DNA of 64,000 nucleotides from Actinostola sp. cb2023 (Eukaryota; Cnidaria; Anthozoa; Actiniaria; Actinostolidae): contig JAUJYZ010001197.1 of the NCBI GenBank assembly GCA_033675265.1, positions 154,501 to 218,500 on the forward strand, in the 5' to 3' direction. The translations under genes were made by a program, and so were the position numbers. This document shows, piece by piece, positions 53,330-63,361 of the stretch (position 1 is its first letter; the number at the start of each line of letters is the position of its first letter). The notes beneath the pieces are model-generated. The model was given only the letters and a program-made list of their open reading frames with translations. It was not told the DNA's origin and did not search any database.

Positions 53330-54067
53330 ATGGAACTAGAAAACAAGAATATTGAAATTACAGTTGGTATTCATCAAGACTATCGAAGAAATGTAGTGGT
53401 TGCAATCAGAAAATACAAGGATGACACTCCAACCAATGAAGGTATTGTCCTAACCTTATCAGAATGGGAAGGACTGAAAGAGAATATTAATACTGTCGAT
53501 AAAGAAATTCACAACGTACTCAAAAAGATAAGACCTATATACCAACGACAGAACGCCAACATGGCTAGTCAGGAAGAGTTTGATGTCGAAAAAGTAGTTA
53601 ATGAACTGTATAAAAATATGACGGATGTACCGGTAGAAGATACTATTCATGAAGATCAGACTGAGCCATGGTACTGTGATGGACAGAGTGACCAAAATGA
53701 CAAATCGTTGAATTGGTGGTGTCAGTATTGGAACGAACAAATAAATGTAGAAACCGTAGATACAAGTGTAATTTTCAACACAGATGATTTGATGGACTTT
53801 GAAAATTTAAGCACAATTACATTATTTGACGAGGATAGTGTTTATGAGGCATGTATGGAAGAAGATGGAATAATATCAGATGATTTGATGGACTTTGATA
53901 ATTTAAGTACAATTTCATTATTTAGCGAAGACATTTTCAATGAAGCGTGGGAAGAACAATCAACCATGATGATGAGTGATTACATAAACTTTGATTATTT
54001 TGATACGAATGTCAACTTCCCCTGGGAAGATTGTATTGATAATAAAATAGGTGAAAAGAAGGAATGA
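53330..54067 (+). CDS. PC4-like protein with long acidic repeat tail
   Basis: 245 codons. Residues about 8-60 fit the PC4/p15 fold: ITVGIHQDYRRNVVVAIRKY, then TPTNEGIVLTLSEWEGLKEN (EGI-x-L-x-x-x-EW-x-x-L) and a helix NTVDKEIHNVLKKI. Then comes a linker (YQRQNANMASQEEFDVEKVV) and an acidic, aromatic tail with DDLMDFENLSTITLFDED and DDLMDFDNLSTISLFSED, a duplicated module rich in Asp/Phe/Leu like transcription activation domains. A DNA-binding head plus activation-like tail suggests a transcription regulator; that role is inferred. Own TATA box; divergent C2H2 neighbour. Confidence 0.7.
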   Translation: MELENKNIEITVGIHQDYRRNVVVAIRKYKDDTPTNEGIVLTLSEWEGLKENINTVDKEIHNVLKKIRPIYQRQNANMASQEEFDVEKVVNELYKNMTDVPVEDTIHEDQTEPWYCDGQSDQNDKSLNWWCQYWNEQINVETVDTSVIFNTDDLMDFENLSTITLFDEDSVYEACMEEDGIISDDLMDFDNLSTISLFSEDIFNEAWEEQSTMMMSDYINFDYFDTNVNFPWEDCIDNKIGEKKE

Positions 54068-55122
54068 AATTGATGAGCACTATAAGCCATTGAAAAATTG
54101 AATTCCAATCAATATAAAAGCCATTAGAAAAAACCTTATTTGAATGATATGGATCAATCTTGTATAAAAGGATTGTTTAACGTATAATAATTCACATTAA
54201 ACATTATATATATATAGCAATCTCTTGATCAGTATAGGGGTCATCCTTTAGTTTTTTGGTGGTAGTTTTACTTTAGTTTTATATTTTTAGCGCGCGCTTT
54301 GTAACGCGCGCTATTGTTGTTTTCTTGTTTTCTTGTGTCACCTGTACATGATTTAGCGGTTGGCTGCGCGCGGATCAAATCAGTCTTGCTGATGAAGGCC
54401 GAATGGCCGAAACGTACAATTAAACAGTGTACAAAGTTACAAGTTGGTGTCTTGGTTTTACCTTTATTCTACATATATATATATATACACATATATCTTT
54501 ATTATTATTTTTTCTTCTTCTTCTTTTACTTCTTGTTTTACTTCTTTTTTTTCTTCTTTATTTATTTTTTTCTTTTTCTTCTTTCGTTCTTACAATATCG
54601 GGTATGCTGTTATGAGTTGTCCTCTCGACCCCACTACAACTTTTACCCTGTAACAGGGTTTGCCAGTCAAGCCATTGGTTCCAATTGAGTGACTAAATGG
54701 GTAACTAAAATAAACCCACCTAAAATCAAAAGATGTATATAGATCACTACAAATGGTCGAGGTGTGTATAAAAAACAAATTACCAATTTATCGTTACCTG
54801 TCCAGGTGGGTTTTATCTGGTCCTTGAATTTTGGGATACAATACAGTTTGTTTTATAATTTCTCGCACCTTGTGTATATTGCTGAAAAATGATTTTCCAG
54901 GTACCCTTCCGGTGTGATATTGAATAATGTGTTCCATGTTGGAATTAAAGTGTTTGTGCAATCAAACGTGTAATTGAGAGCAACCAGATGTGTCATTATG
55001 AGTACCGTTAGTTAATAGAGCGGGGAAAGTCAATTACTTTATTTAATGAAAGTAAATGTGAGGACTCAAGAAGTGCAGACAATTTTTGTTTAATTTCTTT
55101 ATTCTTTTCATACGGTATCGGT

Positions 55123-55467
55123 TCATTCATTCAAGTTTCGGTCGTATGGTTTATGATTTACAACTCTCTTGTTTTTCAGTTTTTTAGTATATTCCAAATT
55201 GTCTGCTGATGGTTCTTGTCTCGTCTGATATTTCTCAATCGCGGTATTGAGTTCTGGTGCGATCTTCATCAGTTCCTTCCATTCTTTTATGTCGAGGGCC
55301 ACCCCGTATTTGGTTGGCAAGAGAGGAGGTGCCTCACCTGGGATGGCTTTTGGTTCGAAAAACTTTCTTATATGGATTTTGAGTTGGTTGTTGAATGTGT
55401 TCACGGTTGCACAATAATCCCGATCGCCAAGAAAATATAATCGACCAAGGATTGGTGGAAGGGCCAT
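55123..55467 (-). CDS. PC4/p15-like single-domain protein (copy 2)
   Basis: Same as 35211-35555 but for one residue (YQTRQ for YQARQ). Same TATA-containing upstream sequence (55545-55554) and same short tail. See that entry for the domain reading. Confidence 0.7.
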   Translation of the reverse strand: MALPPILGRLYFLGDRDYCATVNTFNNQLKIHIRKFFEPKAIPGEAPPLLPTKYGVALDIKEWKELMKIAPELNTAIEKYQTRQEPSADNLEYTKKLKNKRVVNHKPYDRNLNE

Positions 55468-55544
55468 CTTATCAACTTCACTTGAATAAATGTACGTTTG
55501 GTTGGAGGGTTGAAATGATTTGATTTCTGATGCCTTACACCCTA

Positions 55545-55554
55545 GGTTTTATAA
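55545..55554 (-). promoter_or_regulatory. TATA box of PC4-like gene copy 2
   Basis: TTATAAAACC on the minus strand, about 80 bp upstream of the ATG at 55467. Confidence 0.45.
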
Positions 55555-55710
55555 CACCCTCGATGACGTTATCGGTGTCCCAAAATAGAACTACGTTTTA
55601 AAAATAGACCTGACTCACCCATACCCCATACCCCAAATTGATGATGTCACAATACCCTACGGCATACCCCAATATACCCCACCATACCCATGTTGCAGAA
55701 CTGTCATTTC

Positions 55711-56210
55711 ATATCTACTTTCAGATAGTTACTGGTGCGATCTTCGTCGAGGGCCACCCCGTATTTCATATCTACTTACAGTAATGATTTTACCGCCAAA
55801 AAATCCTTTATCCAATGTTTTGTCGACTCGATCAGGTTGGTTTTCCCGCCGCTCATTTAACCAATCACATTCTACTATTACTGTATACTTTAAATTCTTC
55901 AAAACGGAAGTATTTGAAAAATGCGATAGATTTTATAAAACAGAATATAATCATAATGAGTATTACAGCAAAAGAAATGTTAATGGAATATTTAAAATTA
56001 TTATTTTTGTTGCATATTTATTTTATGATTGGCGCCAATAGCTTATTTTTATAATCTACAAAGTTTAACGACTCGACTTGGAAGAATATGTTTCATCTAC
56101 ATCACATTTAAGCGCGTTCTGCAAATGATAAAAAGAAAAAAAGTGTTATTTATGAGTCATAGTTAATATTGAAATCCTTCACGTATATTTCGCCTTTTAC
56201 CTTTTTTTTC
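55711..56210. other. rearranged junction between D2 and RING copy R6
   Basis: Short pieces of the PC4 gene (GTGCGATCTTCGTCGAGGGC) and RING flank (TTGGCGCCAATAG, GACTCGACTTGGAAG) are joined with deletions. No gene. Confidence 0.5.
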
Positions 56211-56520
56211 ATCTGAAGCATTTATCGTTTGCTTCTTTCAATACCTTCAGGATGGTCATGTTCGCCGGTCCTTTGAAAAAAGCAACGGCCCCTTGAGAAT
56301 CGGTTCTGCAAAAGAAGAGAGAAAAAAGGTTAATATTTCAGTGTTTAAGATTAAAATATAATAATATTTTGCAAACGAATCTTTACTTACCGACATTTTG
56401 GACATATGTTTACTGTCAGCACAAAGGCATAATAATAAATAAATAAATAACTTTATTTATACACGCTTGTGCAGGCAGCACAATTTTCGCACATGAAATG
56501 CCCGCATCTTGGTAGAAAGG
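56211..56520 (-). pseudogene. RING gene copy R6 (insertion in exon 1, lost start)
   Basis: Exon 2 and intron are kept. Exon 1 is split at about 56428-56474 by an AT-rich insert (TAATAATAAATAAATAAATA ...), and its 5' end is replaced at about 56519 by gag sequence, giving a RING/gag junction. Confidence 0.65.
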
Positions 56521-56521
56521 T

Positions 56522-56750
56522 GGATGAGAGAGGATTAGTCGGTAATGTAGGAAAAGAAACAGCAGGAGAACTCGAGGAAGAGTTAAACGGAGAAGTAGAA
56601 GAAGCAATAGGAACAACGGGTGTGGAAGGTAGCCGAGATATACTTGTCGACTGCGTTTCTATACAATCGGAACAAAGAACAGAGTGTTGTTGGCGCTTAG
56701 ACGACGCACGAGTTGAAACACGTTCGCGCGACAGAATAACGATTAATACT
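56522..56750 (-). pseudogene. gag N-terminal fragment (copy 2)
   Basis: The frame LSRERVSTRASSKRQQHSVL, CSDCIETQSTSISRLPSTPV and a Ser/Pro-rich stretch match the leader of the gag at 47947 (SRERIQTRA ... CSDSSTAQSISS) at the protein level while differing in DNA. The capsid part is missing. Confidence 0.55.
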
Positions 56751-57062
56751 GGTAACTCAGAAAACCAATGAAAGGGAAGGGAAGAAAATAAAAGATAGAT
56801 ATATTGGGGTTAAGCGTTCCCACTATGTCCACACATTAAAATAAAAAACTACAAAGCATAAACAAACTTAGTTAAAGTCATAAGACATTAAACACTCATC
56901 AAGATTACTCAAGCTTAATATACGTGTAGCAAACGACAAAACATTATACAATTCAATCAATAAAATGAAACGGAAAACCCCTGTCCCGACACAGAACAAA
57001 GTCAAAGCTGTACTCCAGAGTAAAATGTTAAAAACGTAACAAACTCACAAGTTGACGTTGTC

Positions 57063-57330
57063 TCAAAGCTCTGATGTGGTGGTGGTCACTTCTTGTACTT
57101 GAAGTACCGGAGTGGGAGTGGGAGGCTGTTGCTCGATGCGGTTGTGAGCCCTGAGTCTCAGTCGCTCAAACAGCAGTGACGGTCGCTGTACCTGCGGGTC
57201 GTTTTCCTGTCGGATCTGGTCTCGAAGCCAGAGAAGCCGTTGACGTGTTCTCTGGTTCAATGCTGACTTCCGCTTCTGCCTGAGAGGATACGGGGACTCC
57301 TGACAATTCTGTCAAAAGTACCCAGGTTAT
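57063..57330 (-). CDS. TTTTPEL ORF family (copy 3)
   Basis: The frame is open from a stop at about 57315: CQESPYPLRQKRKSALNQRT, RQRLLWLRDQIRQENDPQVQ, RPSLLFERLRLRAHNRIEQQ, ending VLQVQEVTTTTSEL. No ATG is placed, so a spliced or alternative start is likely; an acceptor-like CTTCTCCCCCAAAG lies at about 57352. Followed downstream by spacer and gag fragment, as in the other units. Confidence 0.45.
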
Positions 57331-57949
57331 TCCACCAGTATGTGAAGAGGTCTTTGGGGGAGAAGACAGTCACACGTAAGAGATTGCTCACGAAGCTGGC
57401 ACTCAATAAGATAAACTTCAACTTCAGTGGGTTCAAATGACTTTTACTGATGTCACTACAATAGGGGCACTTATAGCCACATTTTGCTCCCGCGATTGGA
57501 TGCGGTCAGCAGTAAAAACTGGGTGTTAAATTAAGTATTCACGTATAAATTATTATTTTTGTTGCATAAATTATTTATTTTATGATTGGCGCCAAGAGCT
57601 TATTTTTATCCTAAACTCCCTTTCCCAAGGAGACATCAAGAAAGCAGTATATGGGTCAAAGTGTTTTATTTTCAATTTTACAACTAACAGTACAAGAGTT
57701 ACACGAGTCGACTTGGAAGAATATGTTTCATCTACATCTACATTTAAGTGGTTTTACAACTAACAGTACAAGTCGAGTTACACGAGTCGACTTGGAAGAA
57801 TATGTTTCATCTACATCTACATTTAAGTGGTATGATTCAACGTTCTGCAAATGATAAAAAGAAAAAAAGTGTTATTTATGAGTCGTAGTTAATTTTGAAA
57901 TCCTTCACGTATATTTCGACAGCTTGTTACATCCGACCTCCCACCCCTA
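57331..57949. other. junction of D4-type and RING-flank repeats
   Basis: 57340-57450 is D4 sequence; from about 57455 on it is RING 3' flank (CGCGATTGGATGCGGTCAGC, TTGGCGCCAAGAG, and two ACTAACAGTACAAG units). No gene. Confidence 0.55.
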
Positions 57950-58306
57950 CGCCATGCTGCCAAGTTGTAAGGTATTCTTTTTTACCATTGTCCAGTTGTC
58001 CTGGTCCTCATCTCCCGACAACGCAAACGTCATCAGTTCATGTATGTCTTCCGTAGTTGGATGGGTCGTTTTGTCGTTCAAGTTTAGTCTTGCTAACGCA
58101 TTGTGCAGTGGCGCAATGTCGTCGTCGAGTTGTTGTTGTAATGTTTGAGAAAAGATAGTGCTATTTTTGACTATCGCTAAATTGTCGACGATTCTCAGCA
58201 CGAAGGCAGCACAATTTTCGCACATGAAATGCCCGCATCTTGGTAGAAATGCAGACATTTCAGTGGTGCAGGCACAAAAGTCACACTTGACTGTAGTTGA
58301 TTCCAT
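57950..58306 (-). CDS. RING variant R7 with a replaced C-terminal half
   Basis: 119 codons, one exon. Residues 1-37 are the RING family start with C-x2-C, CGHFMC and NC (six ligands). At FVL the family sequence stops and RIVDNLAIVKNSTIFSQTLQ, DDDIAPLHNALARLNLNDKT and LSGDEDQDNWTMVKKN follow to the stop. The last C-x2-C pair is absent, so the zinc-binding fold is incomplete unless another Cys pair substitutes. A gene fusion or a different splice form. TATA box in place. Confidence 0.55.
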
Positions 58307-58333
58307 GCTTGACTGAAAGACTTTTCACTTACT

Positions 58334-58342
58334 CTTATATAA
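58334..58342 (-). promoter_or_regulatory. TATA box of RING variant R7
   Basis: TTATATAAG 28-36 bp upstream of the ATG at 58306. Confidence 0.45.
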
Positions 58343-58375
58343 CCCTCCATTGTGATGGTTTTATTGATTCTCGGT

Positions 58376-59240
58376 AAATTGAAAAATCGTTGGTCACCTC
58401 CTGGAATCCCATGTGCTGCTCGATCAATTACTTAATAATAATAATAATAGTAATAGTAATGATAACTTCTTGGAATTCACTGTCAATGTTATTCGTATTA
58501 AACACAGTAACATAATCTAGTGTCACACTTTAATAATAATATAATAATATACAAAATTTCTATAGCGCATCTTCCTAAAAGTCCAGATGCGCTTTACAAT
58601 CTCTCTCTCTTTATATTCTTTGATTTAATATACTTTGCATAAACTGATTAGTGGCTGGCGAGATGATGATGGGCGTGGTGGTGACAACATCTTTTTCGGG
58701 AGTTGAATGGAACACTCGAGCATGTTTGGGTGTAGGTGGGAGGATTTCTTCTTCTTCTTCTTTGCTGTTGTATGTACCATCCATATTCCCCCATTTGGTT
58801 TTGTTTAGGCTGCATACAATCTCAAGATTGAAAATTGTCGCCTTCATCACCTGAATTAGCGATCATATCCTTATTTTTTTTTTTTAATACTATCGTCTTC
58901 CACAACGTTCTCTTCTTCGCTAGCTCAACAGACTTTAATTAGATCATGGACCATATGAAACTCATCAGAAACATTTTGTGCTCGAGTTTCAAGAGCAACT
59001 ACAACCAACCCCAAATTTAAGTCAAACATTGCCATAAGAAAATCTAATTCTTCTTCTGTACTACATCTTCGAATAGCATTTTGTATAGCGTGGAACTCGG
59101 TGAAAGACATGGTTATTTTCAAATTTTGAAAGCGAATGAAAACTCAACTGAAAAATGACATTATGACGTCATCAATATGCCAGAAATTGTTTTGATAGTG
59201 CAATATGAGATTGAATAAGATCATTTCAATTTGGTGGAAT
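58376..59240. repeat. duplicated block D1 (copy c, partial)
   Basis: Matches 31650-32350 with an insertion at about 58835-58975 (includes ATTAGCGATCATATCC and a poly-T run). Confidence 0.7.
58611..59110 (-). pseudogene. MSFTEF-type small protein (copy 3, interrupted)
   Basis: ATG at 59110 opens MSFTEFHAIQNAIRRCSTEE and reads to RAQN, then runs into inserted sequence. The acidic tail lies beyond the insert (NSKEEEEEILPPTPKHARVF, then VVTTTPIIISPATNQF). This copy lacks the long G-run at the frame switch. Confidence 0.4.
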
Positions 59241-59349
59241 TAAAACCGTGTAAACATCCCCCCCCCCCAAAAAAAAAAAATTAAAAAATAAATAAATAAC
59301 ATTCTTTCAACCAGCTACATCTACATCTGATCTACATTTCATATCTACT

Positions 59350-59867
59350 AAGCATGAAACGAATTTCGGAAAGACATCACTCTTTTCATTATTTAATGGC
59401 ATTAATTTTGTTTTTATCACGGTGAAGAGAACGGAGGCAAGAGAGCAAATAATGCTGGTGATGAATATCAAACTATGATAGTCCTACAAGATAGTCCTAC
59501 AAGACTACTGGCAAACGTTGAAGTAAATGCGCTGAGAGAAATGTATAATGGGCCGCTTTGGAAAATCGCTCAGCCGTGCTGAGAAAAAAAACAGAACTTT
59601 CAAGACAGAGTGATCAAAGAAATAAAGGAATTAATAAAGGAATACGATCGTCGATACGTTTTAGATGAAGATGCCTGATGCATCAAGATGATTCGCAATC
59701 ACCTACATAGTTTTACATTTTTATTGAACAGGAACTATCAACTAAAACAGAAACGTTTTTTCTAAACACATCTCAAATAATTTATTCTAATGTTCCCAGG
59801 TAATGTTCAAGTCTCCAGTTTATTATTTATTATTTTATATTATTAAACGTTGCTCTTTGCTTGTCCC
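59350..59867. repeat. duplicated block D3 (copy b, left part)
   Basis: Matches 39310-39826 and ends exactly where the gypsy LTR begins. Includes the unknown coding remnant at 59463-59678 (VIKEIKELIKEYDRRYVLDE). Confidence 0.8.
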
Positions 59868-60014
59868 TGTTTCAAGATCACATTTATTACTATCAGGAAC
59901 CGAGTCTACAAGTTGGTAGTCAACAAGAACAGTTCTCAAGACCGTCACGCTAAGCTTATATCAATCAAAGACGTGACTCCGATTACACAGTGTATCCTAT
60001 TACATATTGTAACA
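59868..60014 (-). mobile_element. 3' LTR of a Ty3/gypsy element (147 bp)
   Basis: On the minus strand it begins TGTTACAATATGTAATAGG directly after a polypurine tract and ends CTTGAAACA, i.e. TG...CA. AATAAA is present near the end. The far end coincides with the break against copy a of block D3. The 5' LTR is absent. Confidence 0.7.
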
Positions 60015-60027
60015 TCTCCCCTTCTTT
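60015..60027 (-). other. polypurine tract of the gypsy element
   Basis: AAAGAAGGGGAGA on the minus strand, immediately before the LTR TG; the standard plus-strand priming site of LTR retroelements. Confidence 0.75.
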
Positions 60028-60111
60028 GAGGTATATGGCTATCCAGGTCGAATGTACAAGAACAAAACAAATTATAATATATATGAGTCTCTAATGTTCA
60101 CAGTCTAGCTG

Positions 60112-61140
60112 CTAGTTACAAATATAGTCATTGAGGTATGATGGTGATCTCTTTGTGCGTTGTGGTCTCGAGATCGGTGTGTTCTCTGGACACAACGTCA
60201 CAGTTTTCTCACTCGATGCACTGGGCTGTGCGGGTCCCGATGATGGCATCAGAATGTTACCTTCTGTCTCTGCAAGGTATTCTACGTCGGCAGTTGCCAT
60301 GGTTACGGGGTTCTCCGACGTTTTCTTTAGATGGAAACGGTTCCTCCTGTACTCATCCCCCTCGGGTGTCTCAACCACGTAGGATCTTTCGTCCAGTCTT
60401 GAGGTCACCGTGGCCTTCTTCCATCTCTTCTCACCAAGTCTAAAGGGTTTCATCCTCACTGTGTCTCCCTCATCCAGTGTAGGCAAATCTCTAGCGTTGC
60501 GATTGAAATGGACTGACTGTTGCTGTTTTCGTCTGTTCAAGTCTTTCACTGTCTCCGGGTAGACAACTCGTGGCTGTAGCAAGGCATTGGTAGTAGGTAG
60601 TAACGTCCTTGTCCTTCTGTTCATCAGACGCTGTGTTGGGCTAGACTCCATCCCTTGGGTTGGAGTGTTACGGTATTCCAGAATCGCAAGGTAAGGCTCC
60701 GTTCCAGCGTCTAAAGCTTTTCTCAGGAGCCTCTTCGCGGTTTTCACAGCCGACTCTGCTTTCCCATTCGCTTTGCTGTTTCCGGGACTGCTCGTCCTGT
60801 GCTCGAAGTCCCAGGCCTTTGAGAAACTTGCAAATGCGTCTGACGTGAACTGGGGTCCATTGTCACTGATGACTCTGTCAGGACATCCATACCGTGCGAA
60901 GTGGTTCTTCAGCTTCAGAATTACGTTACTTGCCGTTGTGCTATGTAGGCGGTCAACTTCCCAGAAATTGCTGAAGTAATCCACAGTGATCAAATACTCT
61001 TTGTTGTCGAGCGTGAAGAGGTCCACACCGATCTGTTCCCATGCAAGGGCGTGTGCATGTCGCATGTGGCATCAGGGTTTCTCGCTGTGGGCTGGTCTCG
61101 TACGTCCTGCATATTTCGCATGCAGCGATCATCTCTTTTA
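60112..61140 (-). pseudogene. Ty3/gypsy integrase, 5' truncated with one frameshift
   Basis: The main frame of about 317 codons holds the integrase core: WEQIGVDLFTL (first D) with ITVDYFSNF, VISDNGPQFTS (second D), and GNSKANGKAESAVKTAKRLL (catalytic E), then the KPFRLGEKRWKKATVTSRLD and SYVVETPEG GPY/F-type C-terminal domain. Just upstream, in another frame, are the zinc-binding end MIAACEICRTYETSPQRETL; a shift near 61040 separates them. Reverse transcriptase, protease and gag are missing. The product would insert cDNA; this copy is a 3' remnant. Confidence 0.85.
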
Positions 61141-61149
61141 TCTCAGCCG

Positions 61150-61680
61150 ACTTAGGTTCAGACGAAGAAAACGCGCAATTGATGAAAAAGAGATTGCCAT
61201 TTTTTGAAAGAGTCGTACTGCAGAGATGCTTGTGCTTATCTTCTACATTTGTGATGCTTGCTGTGAGGGAAGTAACATTGAAACCATTACTACTTGGGTT
61301 GTCAAAACATTATCCTGCAAAGTTTCCATTGGAACAATGTTCAAAAAGAAACGTACGCGTGAGTCATTGCCAAAGGTGTTTTGACGTAAGTAACAAACAT
61401 TGATGCATGACTGGTGACTGAAATAAACCCAGGTGTTTGGGGTCAGCGATATAAACAATGATTTCGAATGACTGCATGTTCAAAGGATTTCCAACATGAT
61501 TAATGTTTGTCAAATGCGGAAGTCATTGTTTCAAATATGTTATGTTTGGACAAACAATCTGGTGAATTTGAATTGATCACAATTAACATCGACTGGAATC
61601 GGTGGAACAGTTGAGAACCATTTCCTGCACAGTCAATAAGATTCTAGAGACATCTTCAGGGTGGCAAACGATGGCGGTTC
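61150..61680 (-). pseudogene. LRR membrane-protein pseudogene (copy 2, split by gypsy)
   Basis: Counterpart of 40058-40590. In this copy the frame ISLTPNTWVYFSHQSCINVC and ENVLTTQVVMV-like part (VPMETLQDNVLTTQVVMVSM) reads without the stop present in copy 1. The LRRCT start (NPLNCSC region) is partly deleted and the membrane span and tail are gone, replaced by the gypsy fragment. Confidence 0.5.
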
Positions 61681-61804
61681 TGTTAGAAGAGGGGTGTATA
61701 GAATTAAGATGTCAAACAGTGTGCATAAACGTAGTGCTAGCATTTATTTAAATATCAGGTTTGTACTAACAGCTGCTTAAGCATCAAAATCTCTAAAACG
61801 TCCT

Positions 61805-62143
61805 TCATAGCAGTTCCTCCTGGTAGAACTCCGAGTGTACCCTTCGGTTGTCATCTCTACCATGGTGGAAGTAGATGTGGACAAAACGAAGGATATGTCC
61901 GTTTTGGCGAAGAGGAAATAGCTTGCCCTTATTAAGTGGAATGAGCGAAGCGCGGCAAAACGGGCAGACACGGTGCAAAGGCGTAAAATAGAACGCCTTC
62001 GCGAGACAGGATTCATGGAGGTATTGCCCGTAGCATGGGATTCGTACTGGGGTCTCTTTCTGTTGCTCGTCGTAGCAGATGGTACACTGTGCCTGTTCGT
62101 CTTGCATGCTCCCCCCTGCCCTAAGGACGTTATTTTGTGACAT
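61805..62143 (-). CDS. RING-H2-like protein, 112 codons
   Basis: ATG at 62143. Residues 20-64 form a RING: CTIC, then IPCYGQYLHESC, then CPFCR. The C-x2-C pairs and H-x2-C are present, but the usual His after the third Cys is Gln (CYGQYLH), so metal binding may be weakened. The tail is His/Arg-rich (FVHIYFHHGRDDNRR). Possible E3 ligase-like protein, different family from the MESTTV RING. Its 3' end sequence (CGGAGTTCTACCAGGAGGAA) reappears at 63978-64000. Confidence 0.6.
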   Translation of the reverse strand: MSQNNVLRAGGSMQDEQAQCTICYDEQQKETPVRIPCYGQYLHESCLAKAFYFTPLHRVCPFCRASLIPLNKGKLFPLRQNGHILRFVHIYFHHGRDDNRRVHSEFYQEELL

Positions 62144-62849
62144 TTTTCGATCGCTATTGAGTTATTCTCTAATTTCGAATTACTGACAGCTAGTAGGCTA
62201 AATTATATCCGAACTCGATTACCCTCTATAGTTGCGCTAGTCACAAGTACATCCTCAGGATATCGAGCAAAGGCACAGAGCAGTACCCGTCTGGCTTTGA
62301 CCGAGCCATAACAACTGGGCAATGTGGATTTATCGTACCACATCCCAGGGGTCAATAAATTACTCAATCATAGTAGAGTATATACTAGGTGCATGTCTGG
62401 TGAGGCCCTCTATCACACAGACTGAGCTAATACTCTAGCTCTTAACGAATTTTACGTATAGTGTTAAATATACTCAGCTCTATTGGTTGGAATTCCAATA
62501 CGTTGATTGAGTAAAAGTACAGTTATAGTTCTATATACAGTCTTGGTTTGCCTTAGTGGAGTTACTTGTTTGCTTGTGGAATTGGCTTGTCACAGTCTCT
62601 ACAGATAGTAGGTGTGTGATCTAGGAGTAACAATAACAATAATATATATTTCTTAAAAACGCACCTAACGGGAGTCTCGATGTTTTTTTACAATATAAAA
62701 AATATATACTGAAAAAATCAATAAAAATCTATCTATATCTATATATATGTATGTGTATAATATATTACAAGAGATGAAAGTAAAATATAAATAAAGTAAA
62801 CACGAGTGCAAACATAGTGCAAAATAGAGTAGAGGTCGATTGATCTTAG
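62144..62849. other. no gene seen
   Basis: AT-rich, with short ATAT runs at 62640-62770. At 62270-62340 a stretch resembling reverse-transcriptase-type text (ATCGAGCAAAGGCACAGAGC) is too short and damaged to call. Confidence 0.35.
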
Positions 62850-62930
62850 GGCCACAAGTTTATCAATTACTTCTATACTGTCACGTGTTACCCTCTTTAA
62901 ATAAAGTCTTACTTACTTACTTACAATCTG
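62850..62930 (+). mobile_element. 3' end of a non-LTR-type retroelement with (TTAC)n tail
   Basis: GGGCCACAAGTTTATC ... GTTACCCTCTTTAAATAAAGTC followed by (TTAC)3-4. Same family as 8069-8165, different tail. Confidence 0.5.
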
Positions 62931-63361
62931 AGCAAAGTTGATTAGACTGTTGAGCTGTGTGATGCTGCGAGTGTTTACGCGCTTAGACAGTTTGAAAGCC
63001 AAGCAAAAACTGAATGAAGAAAATTTGCAGATTTTCTCACACTATCCACAGAAAAAAAAATTGGTGAAATTTAAATATCACATAAATATTACTGAATAAG
63101 TATGTTAAACTTAATTAAATCCAGAGTGAATTGAACGCTTCGGTCAACAAACTAATACAATATATAAAACTCATATAGGTGTGTTTATACATTAAAAATA
63201 CTACTCTTTGAACGATGTAACAACATGTAAATAAATAAAAAAATGATTAGCTAAATTGACTTGTGTGAAGAACATTACAACCTTTTTCTATGATTGAAAA
63301 TGAATCACAGGCGAATTTGTTGAAATGAATTTATTTAATTTACTTAAATTATCAAAGTTCA
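62931..63361. other. no gene seen
   Basis: AT-rich flank downstream (minus strand) of the PC4-like gene at 63362. No repeat or exon recognised. Confidence 0.4.

Larger units (their letters stand above)
53713..55710. repeat. duplicated block D2 (copy b)
   Basis: Nearly identical to 33736-35800. Here the block is continuous with the full acidic PC4-like gene, so this is likely the parent side and 33736 the derived, truncated copy. Confidence 0.9.

Noticed and set aside
62270..62340. Possible reverse-transcriptase fragment
   Set aside because: Too short and without a recognisable catalytic motif.
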